A DNA stretch of 64,000 nt from contig JAAELQ010000239.1 in NCBI GenBank assembly GCA_024226515.1, positions 62,001-126,000 of the forward strand, read 5' to 3'. The notes beneath the pieces are model-generated. The model saw nothing but the letters and a program-made list of their open reading frames with translations. It was not told the origin of the DNA and ran no database searches. The position numbers were made by a program, and so were the translations under genes. Position 1 is the first letter of the stretch, and each line of letters opens with the position of its first letter. Shown here in pieces: positions 8,127 to 17,328 of this stretch. The DNA is from a bacterium (GTDB taxonomy: Bacteria; Acidobacteriota; Polarisedimenticolia; Polarisedimenticolales; Polarisedimenticolaceae).

Positions 8127-9509
8127 TCAGGAGTATCCGAAGGCCACCGCGGCGACCAATGCGATCGCCGCGGCGAGCCACACCTTCAACAGGAACGGCA
8201 CGACGAAGCGCAACCAGCGGTCGTAGGGGATGCGGGCCATGGCCAGGATCCCCATCAGCACCGGACTGGTCGGCACGATGATGTTGCTGAAGCCGTCGCC
8301 GAACTGATACGCCAGTACCGCGACCTGGCGCGAGACGCCCACCAGGTCTCCCAGCGGTGCCATGATCGGCATCGTCACGTAGGCCTGCCCGCTGCCCGAC
8401 GGGATGAACAGGTTGCACAACGTCTGGACGAACAGCATGCCGACGGCGGCGCCGTGGCTGCCCAGCGCCTGCAGCGGAAGGGCGACGCCGTTGACGATCG
8501 TGTCCACGACATGGCCGTCGTCGAGCACGATCTGGATCGTGCGGGCGAAACCGATCAGCAGTGCGGTCGTCGTCAGCTCCGCCGCCCCGGTGCAGAACTC
8601 GCGCGCGGTACGGTCGATTCCGAGCTTGCCGACGAGCCCGATCACGATGCTGAGTCCCAGGAACATGGCCCCCATCTCGATCAGATACCAGCCGCGGAAC
8701 TTCAGCCCGTAGGTCAGCAGCCCGAGGGATCCGACGACGAGCGCGATGCACGCGACCCGGTGTGCGGTCAGGGCGACGTCCTTGGTCTCGCCCTGCTCGG
8801 AGCTTACCGTCTGATCGGCGACGAGGCTCTTCGACGGATCGGCACGGACCTTGCGGGCGTAGCTGTAGACGTGCTGGAACGCGATGGCGAAGAAGACGAC
8901 GGTGAGCAACGCGCGGTACGCCATCCCGGAGCCCTGTTCGATTCCGGCGATGTCCTGCGCGATGAAGACCGTGAACGGGTTGATCAGCGCTGCGCCGTAG
9001 CCGATCGAGTATCCGCAGCACAGGATGCCCACGGCGGTCACGGTGTCGTAGCGCAGGCCGATGCACAGGCCCACGAGCACGGGGACGAAGGGCATGTACT
9101 CCTCCGCCATCCCGATCGTGCTCGAGCCGAGGCAGAACATCAACAGCCCGCCGGCGATCAGCAGCCACGGGACATTCCCCATCTCGTCGAGCAGGAACTT
9201 GATCAGCGCGTCCGCAGCACCGGTGGCCCGGAAGACGCCGAACGCGCCACCCACGATGAACACGAAGAAGATGATCTCCTCGGCGGCCGCGAAGCCCCGC
9301 GGAACCGCGGTGAAGATCGTCTGCACGGGAAGGCGTGTCGTTTCCTCGGCGGCCGTGTAGCTGCCCGGCACGACCTGCTGCCTACCGGACTCGGTCTCGA
9401 CCCGTTCGAACGAGCCCTGCGGCAGGACGTACGTCGCCACGAACGCGACGATGATCATCGCGAAGAGCAAAACCAGCGTGTGCGGAATCCGAATGCGCGA
9501 TGCGGCCAT
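8127..9509 (-). CDS. YfcC/DcuC-type carrier, C4-dicarboxylate anaerobic carrier family
   Basis: 460 residues; the chosen ATG has GGGAGGTG upstream. About eleven or twelve membrane segments and the conserved phrases FIVGGAFGVFRATGA, STIGMAEEYMPFVPVL, NPFTVFIAQDIAGIEQGSGMAYR and PSGSGQAYVTMPIMAPLGD typical of the YfcC/DcuC (ion transporter) superfamily. Such proteins carry dicarboxylates, basic amino acids or short peptides across the inner membrane; the substrate is not readable here. Single gene, divergent from the sugar cassette at 9597. Confidence 0.87.
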   Translation of the reverse strand: MAASRIRIPHTLVLLFAMIIVAFVATYVLPQGSFERVETESGRQQVVPGSYTAAEETTRLPVQTIFTAVPRGFAAAEEIIFFVFIVGGAFGVFRATGAADALIKFLLDEMGNVPWLLIAGGLLMFCLGSSTIGMAEEYMPFVPVLVGLCIGLRYDTVTAVGILCCGYSIGYGAALINPFTVFIAQDIAGIEQGSGMAYRALLTVVFFAIAFQHVYSYARKVRADPSKSLVADQTVSSEQGETKDVALTAHRVACIALVVGSLGLLTYGLKFRGWYLIEMGAMFLGLSIVIGLVGKLGIDRTAREFCTGAAELTTTALLIGFARTIQIVLDDGHVVDTIVNGVALPLQALGSHGAAVGMLFVQTLCNLFIPSGSGQAYVTMPIMAPLGDLVGVSRQVAVLAYQFGDGFSNIIVPTSPVLMGILAMARIPYDRWLRFVVPFLLKVWLAAAIALVAAVAFGYS

Positions 9510-9596
9510 GACACCTCCCGGGACCGGCGGAGTATACCGGAAAGACGTGGGACGGACAGTCCCGGGACGATATGATGGGGGCCGGGGACCGCACGC

Positions 9597-10700
9597 GTGA
9601 ACGGAACAGACTTGCAGCAGCTCCGCCGCCGGGAGTCGATCTCGGTAGGATCGAAGACGTGCCGCGCCGCGGTGGGCGAGAGGCGTGTGCTGGTCACCGG
9701 CGCGGGCGGGTCGATCGGCAGCGTGCTGGCGCGCCGCGTGCTGGACGTGGAGCCGGAGGGTCTCGTGCTGCTGGACGGCTCCGAGCAGAACCTGCATGAC
9801 CTGGCGCTGTCTCTCGCCGACCACCCGAGTGCCGGTCGCTCGACGTACGTGCTGGGCGACGCGGGGGACGTGGGCCTGATCGACGACCTGGTGCAGCGAC
9901 ACCGGCCGCAGCTCGTGTACCACGCCGCCGCGCACAAGCACGCGCCGCTGCTCGAGTCCCAGCCCCTCGCGGCGATCGACAACAACACGCTGACCACGGT
10001 GCGCCTGCTCGAGGTCTGTGCGGGACGCATCGATCGGCTGGTGATGATCTCGACCGACAAGGCCGTCAACCCGTGCAGCCTGATGGGCGCTTCCAAGCGG
10101 CTTGCCGAGCTGGTGCTACTGCAGGCCGACTCGCCGGTCGCGACGTCGCTGCGCCTCGGCAACGTCTGGGGCAGCCGCGGAAGCGTCGTGCCGCACTTCG
10201 AGTGGTGCCTCGATCAGGGGCGTCCGTTGACCGTGACGCACGCGAACGCGACGCGCTACTTCATGACCGAGGACGAGGCCGCCGAGCTGACCCTCGCCGC
10301 GCCCGTGCTGGGCGACGGGGCGGACATCCTCGTGCCCGATCTCGGGCGTCCGTTGAGCATCCTCGAGATCGCGCGCACCATGGTGGCCGAGCGGGGGCTG
10401 TCCGCCGAGTCGTACGTGCGCATCGCGAAGTTGCGGCCCGGCGACAAGGTCACCGAGGAGCTGCACCGTGCGGGCGAACGCTTGCAACCGTCGGGACACT
10501 CCGGGGTAGGCCGGATCGTCGGTCCGATCCCGAACTCGGAGGAGGTGCTCGCCTGGGTCGAGGAGCTGGCCGACGCCGTTGCTCGGCGCGACGTGTCCGA
10601 CCTGATCGAGCGCGTGCGCGCGATCCTCCCCGAGTACGCTCCCGGCCCCGAGGTGCTCGAGCTGCCGGAAACGCGGCGCGGTCGGGCGAGCAAACCGTGA
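9597..10700 (+). CDS. UDP-sugar 4,6-dehydratase (CapD/PglF/LegB-like, soluble)
   Basis: 367 residues from a GTG. It is an extended SDR: the NAD-binding TGAGGSIGSVLARR near residue 36, the NNTLTTVRLLE helix, and STDKAVNPCSLMGASKR where the usual catalytic Tyr-x3-Lys is Met-x3-Lys, which is normal for this subfamily. It should convert a UDP-N-acetylhexosamine to the 4-keto-6-deoxy sugar. The four membrane helices of FlaA1-type relatives are missing. Next come an epimerase and an aminotransferase, all coupled by short overlaps, so it opens a dideoxy-amino-sugar pathway. Confidence 0.85.
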   Translation: MNGTDLQQLRRRESISVGSKTCRAAVGERRVLVTGAGGSIGSVLARRVLDVEPEGLVLLDGSEQNLHDLALSLADHPSAGRSTYVLGDAGDVGLIDDLVQRHRPQLVYHAAAHKHAPLLESQPLAAIDNNTLTTVRLLEVCAGRIDRLVMISTDKAVNPCSLMGASKRLAELVLLQADSPVATSLRLGNVWGSRGSVVPHFEWCLDQGRPLTVTHANATRYFMTEDEAAELTLAAPVLGDGADILVPDLGRPLSILEIARTMVAERGLSAESYVRIAKLRPGDKVTEELHRAGERLQPSGHSGVGRIVGPIPNSEEVLAWVEELADAVARRDVSDLIERVRAILPEYAPGPEVLELPETRRGRASKP

Positions 10701-11854
10701 CGCGTCGTATCGCGGTCGTGACCACCTCGCGTGCCGATTACGCGCACCTGCGCTGGGTGCTGGAGGACCTTCGCGGGCACCCGGCGATCGAGCTGCAGCT
10801 GATCGTGGTCGGCGCGCCGCTGGCGCCGGAGTTCGGCTACTCGATCACGGAGATCGAGGCCGACGGCTTCGAGGTGACCGAGCGTGTCGAGTGCCTGATC
10901 AGTTCGGACAGCGACGTCGGCATGGCCAAGACGATCGGCGTCGCGACGCTGGGACTGGCGGATGCGCTGGGACGCCTGCGTCCCGACCTGCTGCTGCTGA
11001 TCGCCGATCGCTACGAGCTGCTGGCCCCGGCGTCGGTCGCGGCGGCGCTGCGCATCCCGCTGGCCCACATCGAGGGCGGCGAGGTCAGCCAGGGGGCGAT
11101 CGACGATGCGGTGCGCAACGCGCTGACCAAGCTGAGCCACGTGCACTTCACACCGACCGAGACCGCGCGGCGACGCGTCCTGGCCCTGGGCGAGGAGTCG
11201 TGGCGCGTACACCGCAGCGGGGCGCCGTCCCTCGACTACCTGCGGCGCCTGGAGCTGCTCGAGTCGGCCGAGCTGGAGCAGGTGCTGGGCTTGACGCTGC
11301 GCGATCCGGTGCTGGTCGCCTATCACCCGGTCACCATCGCGCGCGACACGCTGCGCGAGGCGGACGAGTTGTTCTCGGCCCTCGAGCGGCTCGAGCGGCA
11401 GGTGCTGTTCTGTTTTCCGAACGCCGATGCCGGCAGCCGTCGCCTGTTCCGTCGCGCGGAGCGCTTCTGCGACGGGCGCGAGAACGCGCACCTGTTCGTC
11501 AATCTCAACCCCGCGCGCTACTGGTCGCTGTTGCGCGCGGCGTCGTTGATGCTGGGCAACTCCTCGAGCGGGATCATGGAGACCGCGTCCCTGGGGCTGC
11601 CGACGGTCAACGTGGGCATGCGTCAGCAGGGCCGCGAGCGCGCGTGCAACGTGATCGATGCCTCGCCGACGGGCGGCGCGATTCTCGCGGCTGTGTCGCG
11701 TGCGCTGGACCCCGCGTTCCGCGAATCGCTCGTCGGCATGACCAACCCGTACGGGGACGGCGCCGCCGCCCGCAGGATCACGCGGGTCCTGGCCGACGTG
11801 CCCCTGGGCGAGGCGCTGTTGATCAAGCAGCCTCCCGGCGGGGCCGATGAGTAG
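10697..11854 (+). CDS. Hydrolysing UDP-sugar 2-epimerase (NeuC/LegG-like)
   Basis: 385 residues; the GTG start sits in a GTGA that holds the stop of the dehydratase. Two Rossmann-like halves of a GT-B fold are seen, with TTSRADYAHLRWVL at the N-terminus, LLLIADRYELLAPASVAAALRIPLAHIEGGE and AIDDAVRNALTKLSHVHFTPT in the first half and GNSSSGIMETASLGLPTVNVG in the second. This pattern belongs to NeuC/LegG enzymes, which invert C2 and release UDP from a UDP-HexNAc derivative. Position between a 4,6-dehydratase and an aminotransferase supports a 2,4-diamino-sugar route. Confidence 0.85.
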   Translation: MTRRIAVVTTSRADYAHLRWVLEDLRGHPAIELQLIVVGAPLAPEFGYSITEIEADGFEVTERVECLISSDSDVGMAKTIGVATLGLADALGRLRPDLLLLIADRYELLAPASVAAALRIPLAHIEGGEVSQGAIDDAVRNALTKLSHVHFTPTETARRRVLALGEESWRVHRSGAPSLDYLRRLELLESAELEQVLGLTLRDPVLVAYHPVTIARDTLREADELFSALERLERQVLFCFPNADAGSRRLFRRAERFCDGRENAHLFVNLNPARYWSLLRAASLMLGNSSSGIMETASLGLPTVNVGMRQQGRERACNVIDASPTGGAILAAVSRALDPAFRESLVGMTNPYGDGAAARRITRVLADVPLGEALLIKQPPGGADE

Positions 11855-12986
11855 CGAGCGCGAACGCATTCCGCTGTCCGCTCCCGACCTGACGCAGTCC
11901 GAGATCGACGCTGTCGTGGAGGTGCTGCGTTCGCCGTCGCTCAGCCTGGGCCCGAAGCTGGGCGAGTTCGAGCGGGCGCTGGCCGCGGTCGCGGGCACGC
12001 GGCACGCCGTGGCGCTCAGTTCCGGGACGGCGGGGCTGCACGTTTGCCTGCGCGCGTTCGGTGTCGGGGCCGGGGACGAGGTGATCACGACTCCGTTCAG
12101 CTTCATCGCCTCGGCCAACGTGGCCCTCTACGAGGGCGCGCGTCCCGTGTTCGTCGACGTCGATGCGGACACGTTGAACCTCGATGCCTCGCGCGTCGAG
12201 TCCTCGATCACGGCGCGGACGCGCGCGATTCTCGCGGTGCACGCGTTCGGGGTTCCCGCCGACATGCAGCCGCTGCGTGCGTTGGCGTCGCGGCACGGCC
12301 TGCACCTGATCGAGGACGCCTGCGAGGCGCTCGGGGGCGAGGTCGAGGGCCGGCGGCTCGGCAGCCTGGGCGACGCGGGTGTGTTCGCGTTCTATCCCAA
12401 CAAGCAGATCACGACCGGCGAAGGCGGAGCGCTCGTCACCGACGACGAGTCTCTGGCGCGTCGCGTCGCCGGACTGCGCAACCACGGGCGCGATCCCTCC
12501 GATCCGTCGCGCCACGCCTACCTCGGGTTCAATTACCGCCTGTCGGACATCCAGTGCGCCCTCGGTCTCGCGCAGTTACAGCGCTTGCCCGAGATTCTCG
12601 AGCGCCGCCGCGAGGTGGCGCGCGCCTACGAGACGAGACTGCGCGGCGTGCCGGGTCTCGTCCTGCCGGTGGACCTGGGGAGTTCGGGTAGCTGGTTCGT
12701 CTACGTCGTCCGGTTGAGCGAGGAGCTGGACGCCGCCGACCGCGACGCGATCCATGACGACCTGCGCGAGCGCGGCATCGGTTGCGGGCGCTACTTCGCC
12801 CCGATCCACCTGCACGAGTTCTACCGCGACGCGTTCGGGCACCGCCCCGGGGACTTTCCGGTCGCCGAGGCGGCCGCGGAGCGCACCCTGGCGCTTCCGT
12901 TCTTCAACCGCCTGCAGCCGGCTCAGATCGACGAGGTCTGCGAGTTCCTAGCCGAACGGATCGCGGCGCGGCGCGGGAGCAGGTAG
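11847..12986 (+). CDS. DegT/DnrJ/EryC1/StrS aminotransferase (LegC/PseC-like)
   Basis: 379 residues; the ATG overlaps the epimerase stop by eight bases. PLP-dependent sugar aminotransferase signatures: SLSLGPKLGEFE, LSSGTAGLHVCLRA, EDACEALGGEVEGRRLGSLGDAGVFAFYPNKQITTGEGG, with Lys in NKQIT as the Schiff-base residue, and NYRLSDIQCALGLAQL. It probably aminates the C4 keto group made by the dehydratase, using glutamate. This completes dehydratase, aminotransferase and 2-epimerase, but no N-acetyltransferase, NeuB-type synthase or CMP/GDP transferase follows. Confidence 0.9.
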   Translation: MSSERERIPLSAPDLTQSEIDAVVEVLRSPSLSLGPKLGEFERALAAVAGTRHAVALSSGTAGLHVCLRAFGVGAGDEVITTPFSFIASANVALYEGARPVFVDVDADTLNLDASRVESSITARTRAILAVHAFGVPADMQPLRALASRHGLHLIEDACEALGGEVEGRRLGSLGDAGVFAFYPNKQITTGEGGALVTDDESLARRVAGLRNHGRDPSDPSRHAYLGFNYRLSDIQCALGLAQLQRLPEILERRREVARAYETRLRGVPGLVLPVDLGSSGSWFVYVVRLSEELDAADRDAIHDDLRERGIGCGRYFAPIHLHEFYRDAFGHRPGDFPVAEAAAERTLALPFFNRLQPAQIDEVCEFLAERIAARRGSR

Positions 12987-12991
12987 CCGCC

Positions 12992-13738
12992 TCAGGGCCT
13001 CGCGACCGGGCGACGCACGCCGCGCCTCCATCCGTAGTCCACGTTCCGTCCGAAGAAGGCGCACGCCAGGAGCGCCCCCTGTCCGCGAAACGGCGTCGCC
13101 GCCAGCAGCGAGTTCGCGTGCACGTCCACTCGCACCGGCCGCGGACCCCAGTCCCCGCGAGTCGCCGCGACGACGATCATCGAGTCGCTCTCCGGCTCGT
13201 ACTCGAAGATGTTCTCGAGCGGGGCGGCGAGCTCTCGGGCGTCCGCCGCGTCGACCAGGGGGCTCCCGTCGGGCAACCGCCCCGGAGCCTCCGCAGTGTC
13301 GACTTCCACGTCCAGGTCCGCACCCGCGTCCGACGTCGCGACGCGGATCCGCAACGACTCGTCGTTCGCCGTGCAGTCGATCTTCGCAGGGCGGTAGCCG
13401 AAGCGCGTCATCCGGTTGCCCCAGCGCACCAGCCACGCGCTGTCCGTGTCGCAGCGCAGCGTCGACAGCCCACGCAACACATCGCCACGCGGGACGCTCA
13501 ATCTTGCAAAGACGCGATGACTGGCGAGCAGATACTCTCGTCCCATGAGCCCCGGCAGGAACGCCGGCCGCAGCGCCGTCGTCCGCACGACCGTCACGCC
13601 CAGAAAGCCCAGCTCTCCGCGTGTCTCGAGCTCCAGCCCCGGCGGCAGCAGCCCGGCCAGCACTCGCCTCGGCAGCGCGTAGGTCAGCGACAGCACCCAC
13701 GCGAAGCGACATCGTGTCGGAACCGCGTGCCGCCTCAC
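12992..13738 (-). CDS. DUF2071 (YqjF-like) protein
   Basis: 248 residues. The N-terminal line SLTYALPRRVLAGLLPPGLELETRGELGFLGVTVVRTTALRP has the DUF2071 pattern of a protein related in fold to acetoacetate decarboxylase, with strand-rich repeats thereafter and a final VDYGWRRGVRRPVARP. No signal peptide, so cytoplasmic. It ends five bases from the sugar cassette on the other strand and has no operon partner. Function unknown in this family. Confidence 0.65.
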   Translation of the reverse strand: MRRHAVPTRCRFAWVLSLTYALPRRVLAGLLPPGLELETRGELGFLGVTVVRTTALRPAFLPGLMGREYLLASHRVFARLSVPRGDVLRGLSTLRCDTDSAWLVRWGNRMTRFGYRPAKIDCTANDESLRIRVATSDAGADLDVEVDTAEAPGRLPDGSPLVDAADARELAAPLENIFEYEPESDSMIVVAATRGDWGPRPVRVDVHANSLLAATPFRGQGALLACAFFGRNVDYGWRRGVRRPVARP

Positions 13739-13797
13739 CCCTGCCCCCCCCCAGAACCACCGTCCCCCAGGCGACCGAGTCTACCAACCCCGACCGG

Positions 13798-13835
13798 ACC
13801 CAGGTTGATTCATTGGCCCGTTCATCAACCTGGGT
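13798..13835. repeat. Intergenic inverted repeat, 12-bp perfect arms
   Basis: Arms ACCCAGGTTGAT and ATCAACCTGGGT enclose 14 bases. It lies upstream of the DUF2071 gene and just outside the terminator of the beta-helix gene, with no T-run of its own. It could be a protein-binding site, a small mobile-element remnant or an extra fold in the untranslated region; only the symmetry is seen. Confidence 0.6.
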
Positions 13836-13842
13836 GCGGAGG

Positions 13843-13880
13843 GGGGAAAAAGGGGGGCCGGCGTTCGGAAACGCCGGCCC
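13843..13880 (-). terminator. Rho-independent terminator of the beta-helix gene
   Basis: On the minus strand, 28 bases after the stop at 13908, an 11-bp perfect stem (GGGCCGGCGTT / AACGCCGGCCC) with a 4-base loop is followed by a C/T run containing six Ts. Confidence 0.75.
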
Positions 13881-13907
13881 TTCAGTGGTTTGGCTCGGAG
13901 TGCGTGC

Positions 13908-16163
13908 TCAGGGACAGGTTCCGCTGTTGTCCCGGGCAACCATGGAGCACTGGCCGGAGGCGGAGGCGCCGCCGCGGATGCCGGCGCTGGCGTCGCCCCA
14001 GGAGCCTTCGGTCTGGGCCCCGTCGTCGGCGACGATGAGGAACCAGTGGCTGCCGAGGGGCGTGTTCGGCCATACGTCCGAGCCGGCGGGGTTCAGCCCA
14101 CAGAGCCCGCCCAGGGGGGTCGGACTGGAGACGTCGGACAGCAATCCGTGGATCAGGTGGTACCCGGTGGAGGGACAGAGTCCGACGTCCCATCCGATGT
14201 GAAGATCGTTGCCGAGGGGATCGAGCTTGTCGACCCGCATGGCCGTCCCGAAGATGCCGTTCGGCACGGGCGGCTGGGGTCCCGACGGAGCGGCGACCTC
14301 GAACGCTCCGCGGTCGCAGACGGCCACGGTGTCGCCGTCGCCGTCCTGCGGTCGCGGGACGTGCCGCTGGTCGATGGTGACGACGCCGCCGAACTGGGTC
14401 AGGCAGTCGGGGTCCGCCGAGTCGATCGCCGGGCTGGGAGAGAGCAGGGCATGCGTATGGGTCGGACCGCTGTTGTACTGCAGCGGACCCAGGTTGGGGT
14501 TCGTGGCCGGCAGATCGCCCGGTCCGGCGCCGAACCCGCACGACCCGTCGGTGTCGAGGTTGTAGCCGGAGGAGACCGTGTCGCCGGCCTCGATGCAGTC
14601 GCCTCCCTGGAAGTTGTCGGCGACGATCGTGTTCTTGACGCGCAGCGTGCCGAGGATGTGGATCCCGGCGGGGGATGAGGCGATCGAGATGTTGTCGGCC
14701 ACGGTGGTGAACTCCAGCGTCGCCAGACCCTCCACGATCATGCCGCAACCGTCCTCGAGGCAGCGGTTCGTGCTGATCGTCGTGTTGAGCATGTTGACCT
14801 GGGTTCCCAGGGTCGCCAGAACGCCCCCTCCGCGCGACGAGGCCTCGTTCCGAGCGATCAGGCTCGTCCCCACGGTCAGCAGGTTGCCCTCGGTGAACAC
14901 ACCGCCGCCCTCGACGGCGGAGTTCAGATCCAGTGCGGAGTCGTGAATCTCCGCCGACCCCGTATTGAACAGCGCGCCGCCGCGCTCGCCGGCCTCGTTC
15001 GTTCTCAGCGTGCTTCCGAGGATCTGTACGCTCGCCGCGTTGGCGATGCCGCCGCCGTTCTGGCCGCAGAGGTTCTGCAACAACGTCACCTCGTCGAGCG
15101 TCACGGCGCCGGACGTGTTCGCGACGGCGCCCCCGTCGACCAGGGCGATGTTGCCGAGCATCTCGAGCTGACGCAGCTCGACCCCGCTGCCCGAAGAGAA
15201 CAGCCCCGCTCCGTTGCCCTCGGCGGAGTTGTTGATCACCAACGTTCCGGTGACGACGAGCGACGTCCCGGAGTGGTGCAGCGCCCCACCGTCGCCGGTG
15301 ACGTGGTTGGCCCCAGCGCCACCGCCCGACAGCTCGGCGATCCCTGCGTTGAACAGCCCGCCTCCGTCGATCGCCGTGTTGAAGTCGAAGACGCAGTCCT
15401 GGCACGACAACTGTCCGCCGTTGAGTACGCCTCCGCCGCGAGCCTCCGAGTTGTTGGCGCGGATGTCGCACGCGAGCAGCTCGGCCAGACCGGCGTTGAA
15501 CAACCCGCCGCCGTCGTTGCCGAACTCGGCGCGATTCTCCTGCAGCGTCGTCTGGATCATCGTCAACGTGCCGTCGTTGAAGATGCCGGCGCCGATCTCG
15601 GCCACGTTGTCCTCGACGAAGACGTTCTCGACGTACGCGCGGGCACCGCGCTCGATGAGCATCCCGCCCCCGCGACTCGGCGCCGCGAGGAATCCGCGGC
15701 CGAGGGTCAACTCCAGGATCTCGACCTCGATGCCGGCCAGCGCCGGGTCGACGTGCAGCACACGGTCGAATCCGTCGCCGCTGATCCGCGTCAGATCGGC
15801 GCCGGAGCCCAGCAGAAACAGATCGTCGCGAATGTCGAAGTCGCCGGCCAGATTCAGGTCGTCCGCCGGCGGCGCGGCGATCGCGATCGCGTAGTTGCCG
15901 GGCGGGATCTCCACCGTGTCGGCGCCGGGGTCGCCGGCGGCGCAGTCCCCGGCGGTCGTGTCGCCCCCGCCTGCGAGGTTGGCGTTGTCGATCGCCTCGC
16001 GCAGCGTGCAGCGGCCGTCCGCCGGGACGACCGCGTCGGCCGGGTCGGTGACGGAGATGACCGCTGCGGATGCAGAGGCGCTAACTACGAGCGACAGCGA
16101 CAGCGAGAGCGCCAGCGCGACGCGGCGCGAAAATGGAAGTCGTCGAAGTGGACAGAATTTCAT
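13908..16163 (-). CDS. Secreted right-handed beta-helix protein (CSLREA / choice-of-anchor Q type)
   Basis: 751 residues. A strong signal peptide ends near residue 34, then GRCTLREAIDNAN, the CSLREA motif. The centre is a run of about 20-24-residue repeats rich in Gly-Gly-Gly/Ala and Asn (GGGLFNAG, GGGVLNGG, GGGIANAA, GGALFNTG), the signature of a Pmp/beta-helix fold. Near residue 545 begins a choice-of-anchor-Q-like block (KNTIVADNFQGGDC, LGPLQYNSGPTHTHALLSPSPAIDSADPDC, RGAFE). The tail is Cys-containing with no membrane anchor. Such proteins are exported and often surface-exposed adhesins or glycan-binding proteins. It has its own terminator and stands alone. Confidence 0.85.
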   Translation of the reverse strand: MKFCPLRRLPFSRRVALALSLSLSLVVSASASAAVISVTDPADAVVPADGRCTLREAIDNANLAGGGDTTAGDCAAGDPGADTVEIPPGNYAIAIAAPPADDLNLAGDFDIRDDLFLLGSGADLTRISGDGFDRVLHVDPALAGIEVEILELTLGRGFLAAPSRGGGMLIERGARAYVENVFVEDNVAEIGAGIFNDGTLTMIQTTLQENRAEFGNDGGGLFNAGLAELLACDIRANNSEARGGGVLNGGQLSCQDCVFDFNTAIDGGGLFNAGIAELSGGGAGANHVTGDGGALHHSGTSLVVTGTLVINNSAEGNGAGLFSSGSGVELRQLEMLGNIALVDGGAVANTSGAVTLDEVTLLQNLCGQNGGGIANAASVQILGSTLRTNEAGERGGALFNTGSAEIHDSALDLNSAVEGGGVFTEGNLLTVGTSLIARNEASSRGGGVLATLGTQVNMLNTTISTNRCLEDGCGMIVEGLATLEFTTVADNISIASSPAGIHILGTLRVKNTIVADNFQGGDCIEAGDTVSSGYNLDTDGSCGFGAGPGDLPATNPNLGPLQYNSGPTHTHALLSPSPAIDSADPDCLTQFGGVVTIDQRHVPRPQDGDGDTVAVCDRGAFEVAAPSGPQPPVPNGIFGTAMRVDKLDPLGNDLHIGWDVGLCPSTGYHLIHGLLSDVSSPTPLGGLCGLNPAGSDVWPNTPLGSHWFLIVADDGAQTEGSWGDASAGIRGGASASGQCSMVARDNSGTCP

Positions 16164-16431
16164 GAGTTCCTCCCCTTGAAGCTCACCCGCGACAGTACGG
16201 TGCGACTCGTCGCACGACGCCGAGCGGCGCCGGTACGAGGGACAGGAAACTCACGCAGAAGGCGACACATTGCGGCGCGTTCGGCTGCTGCGTCACGGCA
16301 GGGCCGAGCCGCACGCGATCGCGCGCGCGGCACGGCGTCGGACAACAAAGGGAATCGAGAGTTGTCAGGAAACTCGCACGCGCGCAGGCGCGTGTAGCCC
16401 GCGGGTCAGCAAACTGACGCCGGGAAGCGGC

Positions 16432-17328
16432 TCAGGGAACGACTTCGGCCTGGATCTTCTTGCGCTGGTCCTCGACGCCGACCCAACTCGGGTCGTGCCA
16501 CGCCTCGACCGACCACTCGCCCCAGTCCATGCCCTCGGCCACCGCGCGGCCGAACTCACCGTTCTCGTGCTTCCAGTCGAGCCACAGGTTCGGGCCCCGC
16601 GAGTGGAGAATCGGATCGAGTCGTTCCGTGCGCGTCGTGCCTGCGATGACCGTGACGTCCCAGTTGCCGTCACCGGTCCAGCGGGCGACGATGACTTCCT
16701 GCTCCAGTTCCGGCAGGAAGGAGTCGCGTTCGTACGCCACGAGAACATGGCCGTCGTGGACCGCGATCGACGGGCGTCGCCCGTCCTCACCCGGAAGCGT
16801 CACGGGAATCGGCGGCGACCAGTCGGAGTCGTCCGTCTGCCGCATCGAGACGAAGACCGTCGAGTCGCTGTTCTGCGCGTTCTGAATCCACCACGCCACG
16901 TGCGCCTGGTCGCCCGGGTCGAGCGCGATGCGCGGGTCCATCTCGTCTTCCGCGGTCTCGGTCAGGAAGCGCGGGAAGGACCACTCCGAGCCCGTCCACT
17001 CGGAGAACGCCACGTCGTGCTCGGTGCCCCAGTTGTAGGCCCAGACGACGAACGGTCGGCCCGTGTCGACATGGGTCACCAGGTCCGGAGTTCCGTCCCC
17101 GCGCTCGAACCCACCCGGGTTCAACGCCAGCTGCGCGCCGGCCGGCCGGAACAGTTTCCACGCGTTGAGGCCGACGGGGTCGGGGTGATCGCCGATGGCC
17201 ATGATGATCGTGCCGACCTGTTCGGGCCCCGTGGGATAGACGGAAACCTCGGCGGCCGCCGGCATGGCGAGAACGACCGAGAGGGCAGCAATGCGAATGA
17301 CACTCGAAACGACTCGTTCCTTCCTCAC
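16432..17328 (-). CDS. Secreted protein of unknown function, sialidase-like propeller repeats
   Basis: 298 residues from a GTG. Signal peptide cleaved after MPAAA (about residue 25). The mature part is Trp-rich with recurring blocks such as FVVWAYNWGTEHDVAFSEWTGSEWS, AHVAWWIQNAQNSDSTVFVSMRQTDDSDWS and VLVAYERDS...VARWTGDGNWD, resembling blades of a sialidase/BNR-like beta-propeller. No catalytic residues can be assigned. The start overlaps the stop of the upstream XRE-TPR regulator in GTGA, so expression is tied to that gene. I do not recognise a named family. Confidence 0.65.
   Translation of the reverse strand: MRKERVVSSVIRIAALSVVLAMPAAAEVSVYPTGPEQVGTIIMAIGDHPDPVGLNAWKLFRPAGAQLALNPGGFERGDGTPDLVTHVDTGRPFVVWAYNWGTEHDVAFSEWTGSEWSFPRFLTETAEDEMDPRIALDPGDQAHVAWWIQNAQNSDSTVFVSMRQTDDSDWSPPIPVTLPGEDGRRPSIAVHDGHVLVAYERDSFLPELEQEVIVARWTGDGNWDVTVIAGTTRTERLDPILHSRGPNLWLDWKHENGEFGRAVAEGMDWGEWSVEAWHDPSWVGVEDQRKKIQAEVVP

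Noticed and set aside
10256..12118. Long minus-strand open frame of about 620 codons
   Set aside because: Lies fully antisense to the sugar cassette; composition is Arg/Gln/His-rich shadow sequence typical of high-GC genes, with no family pattern.
13908..16163. CRISPR-like regularity in the beta-helix gene
   Set aside because: The periodicity is a protein-level repeat of about 20-24 residues with varied DNA, not identical direct repeats with spacers.
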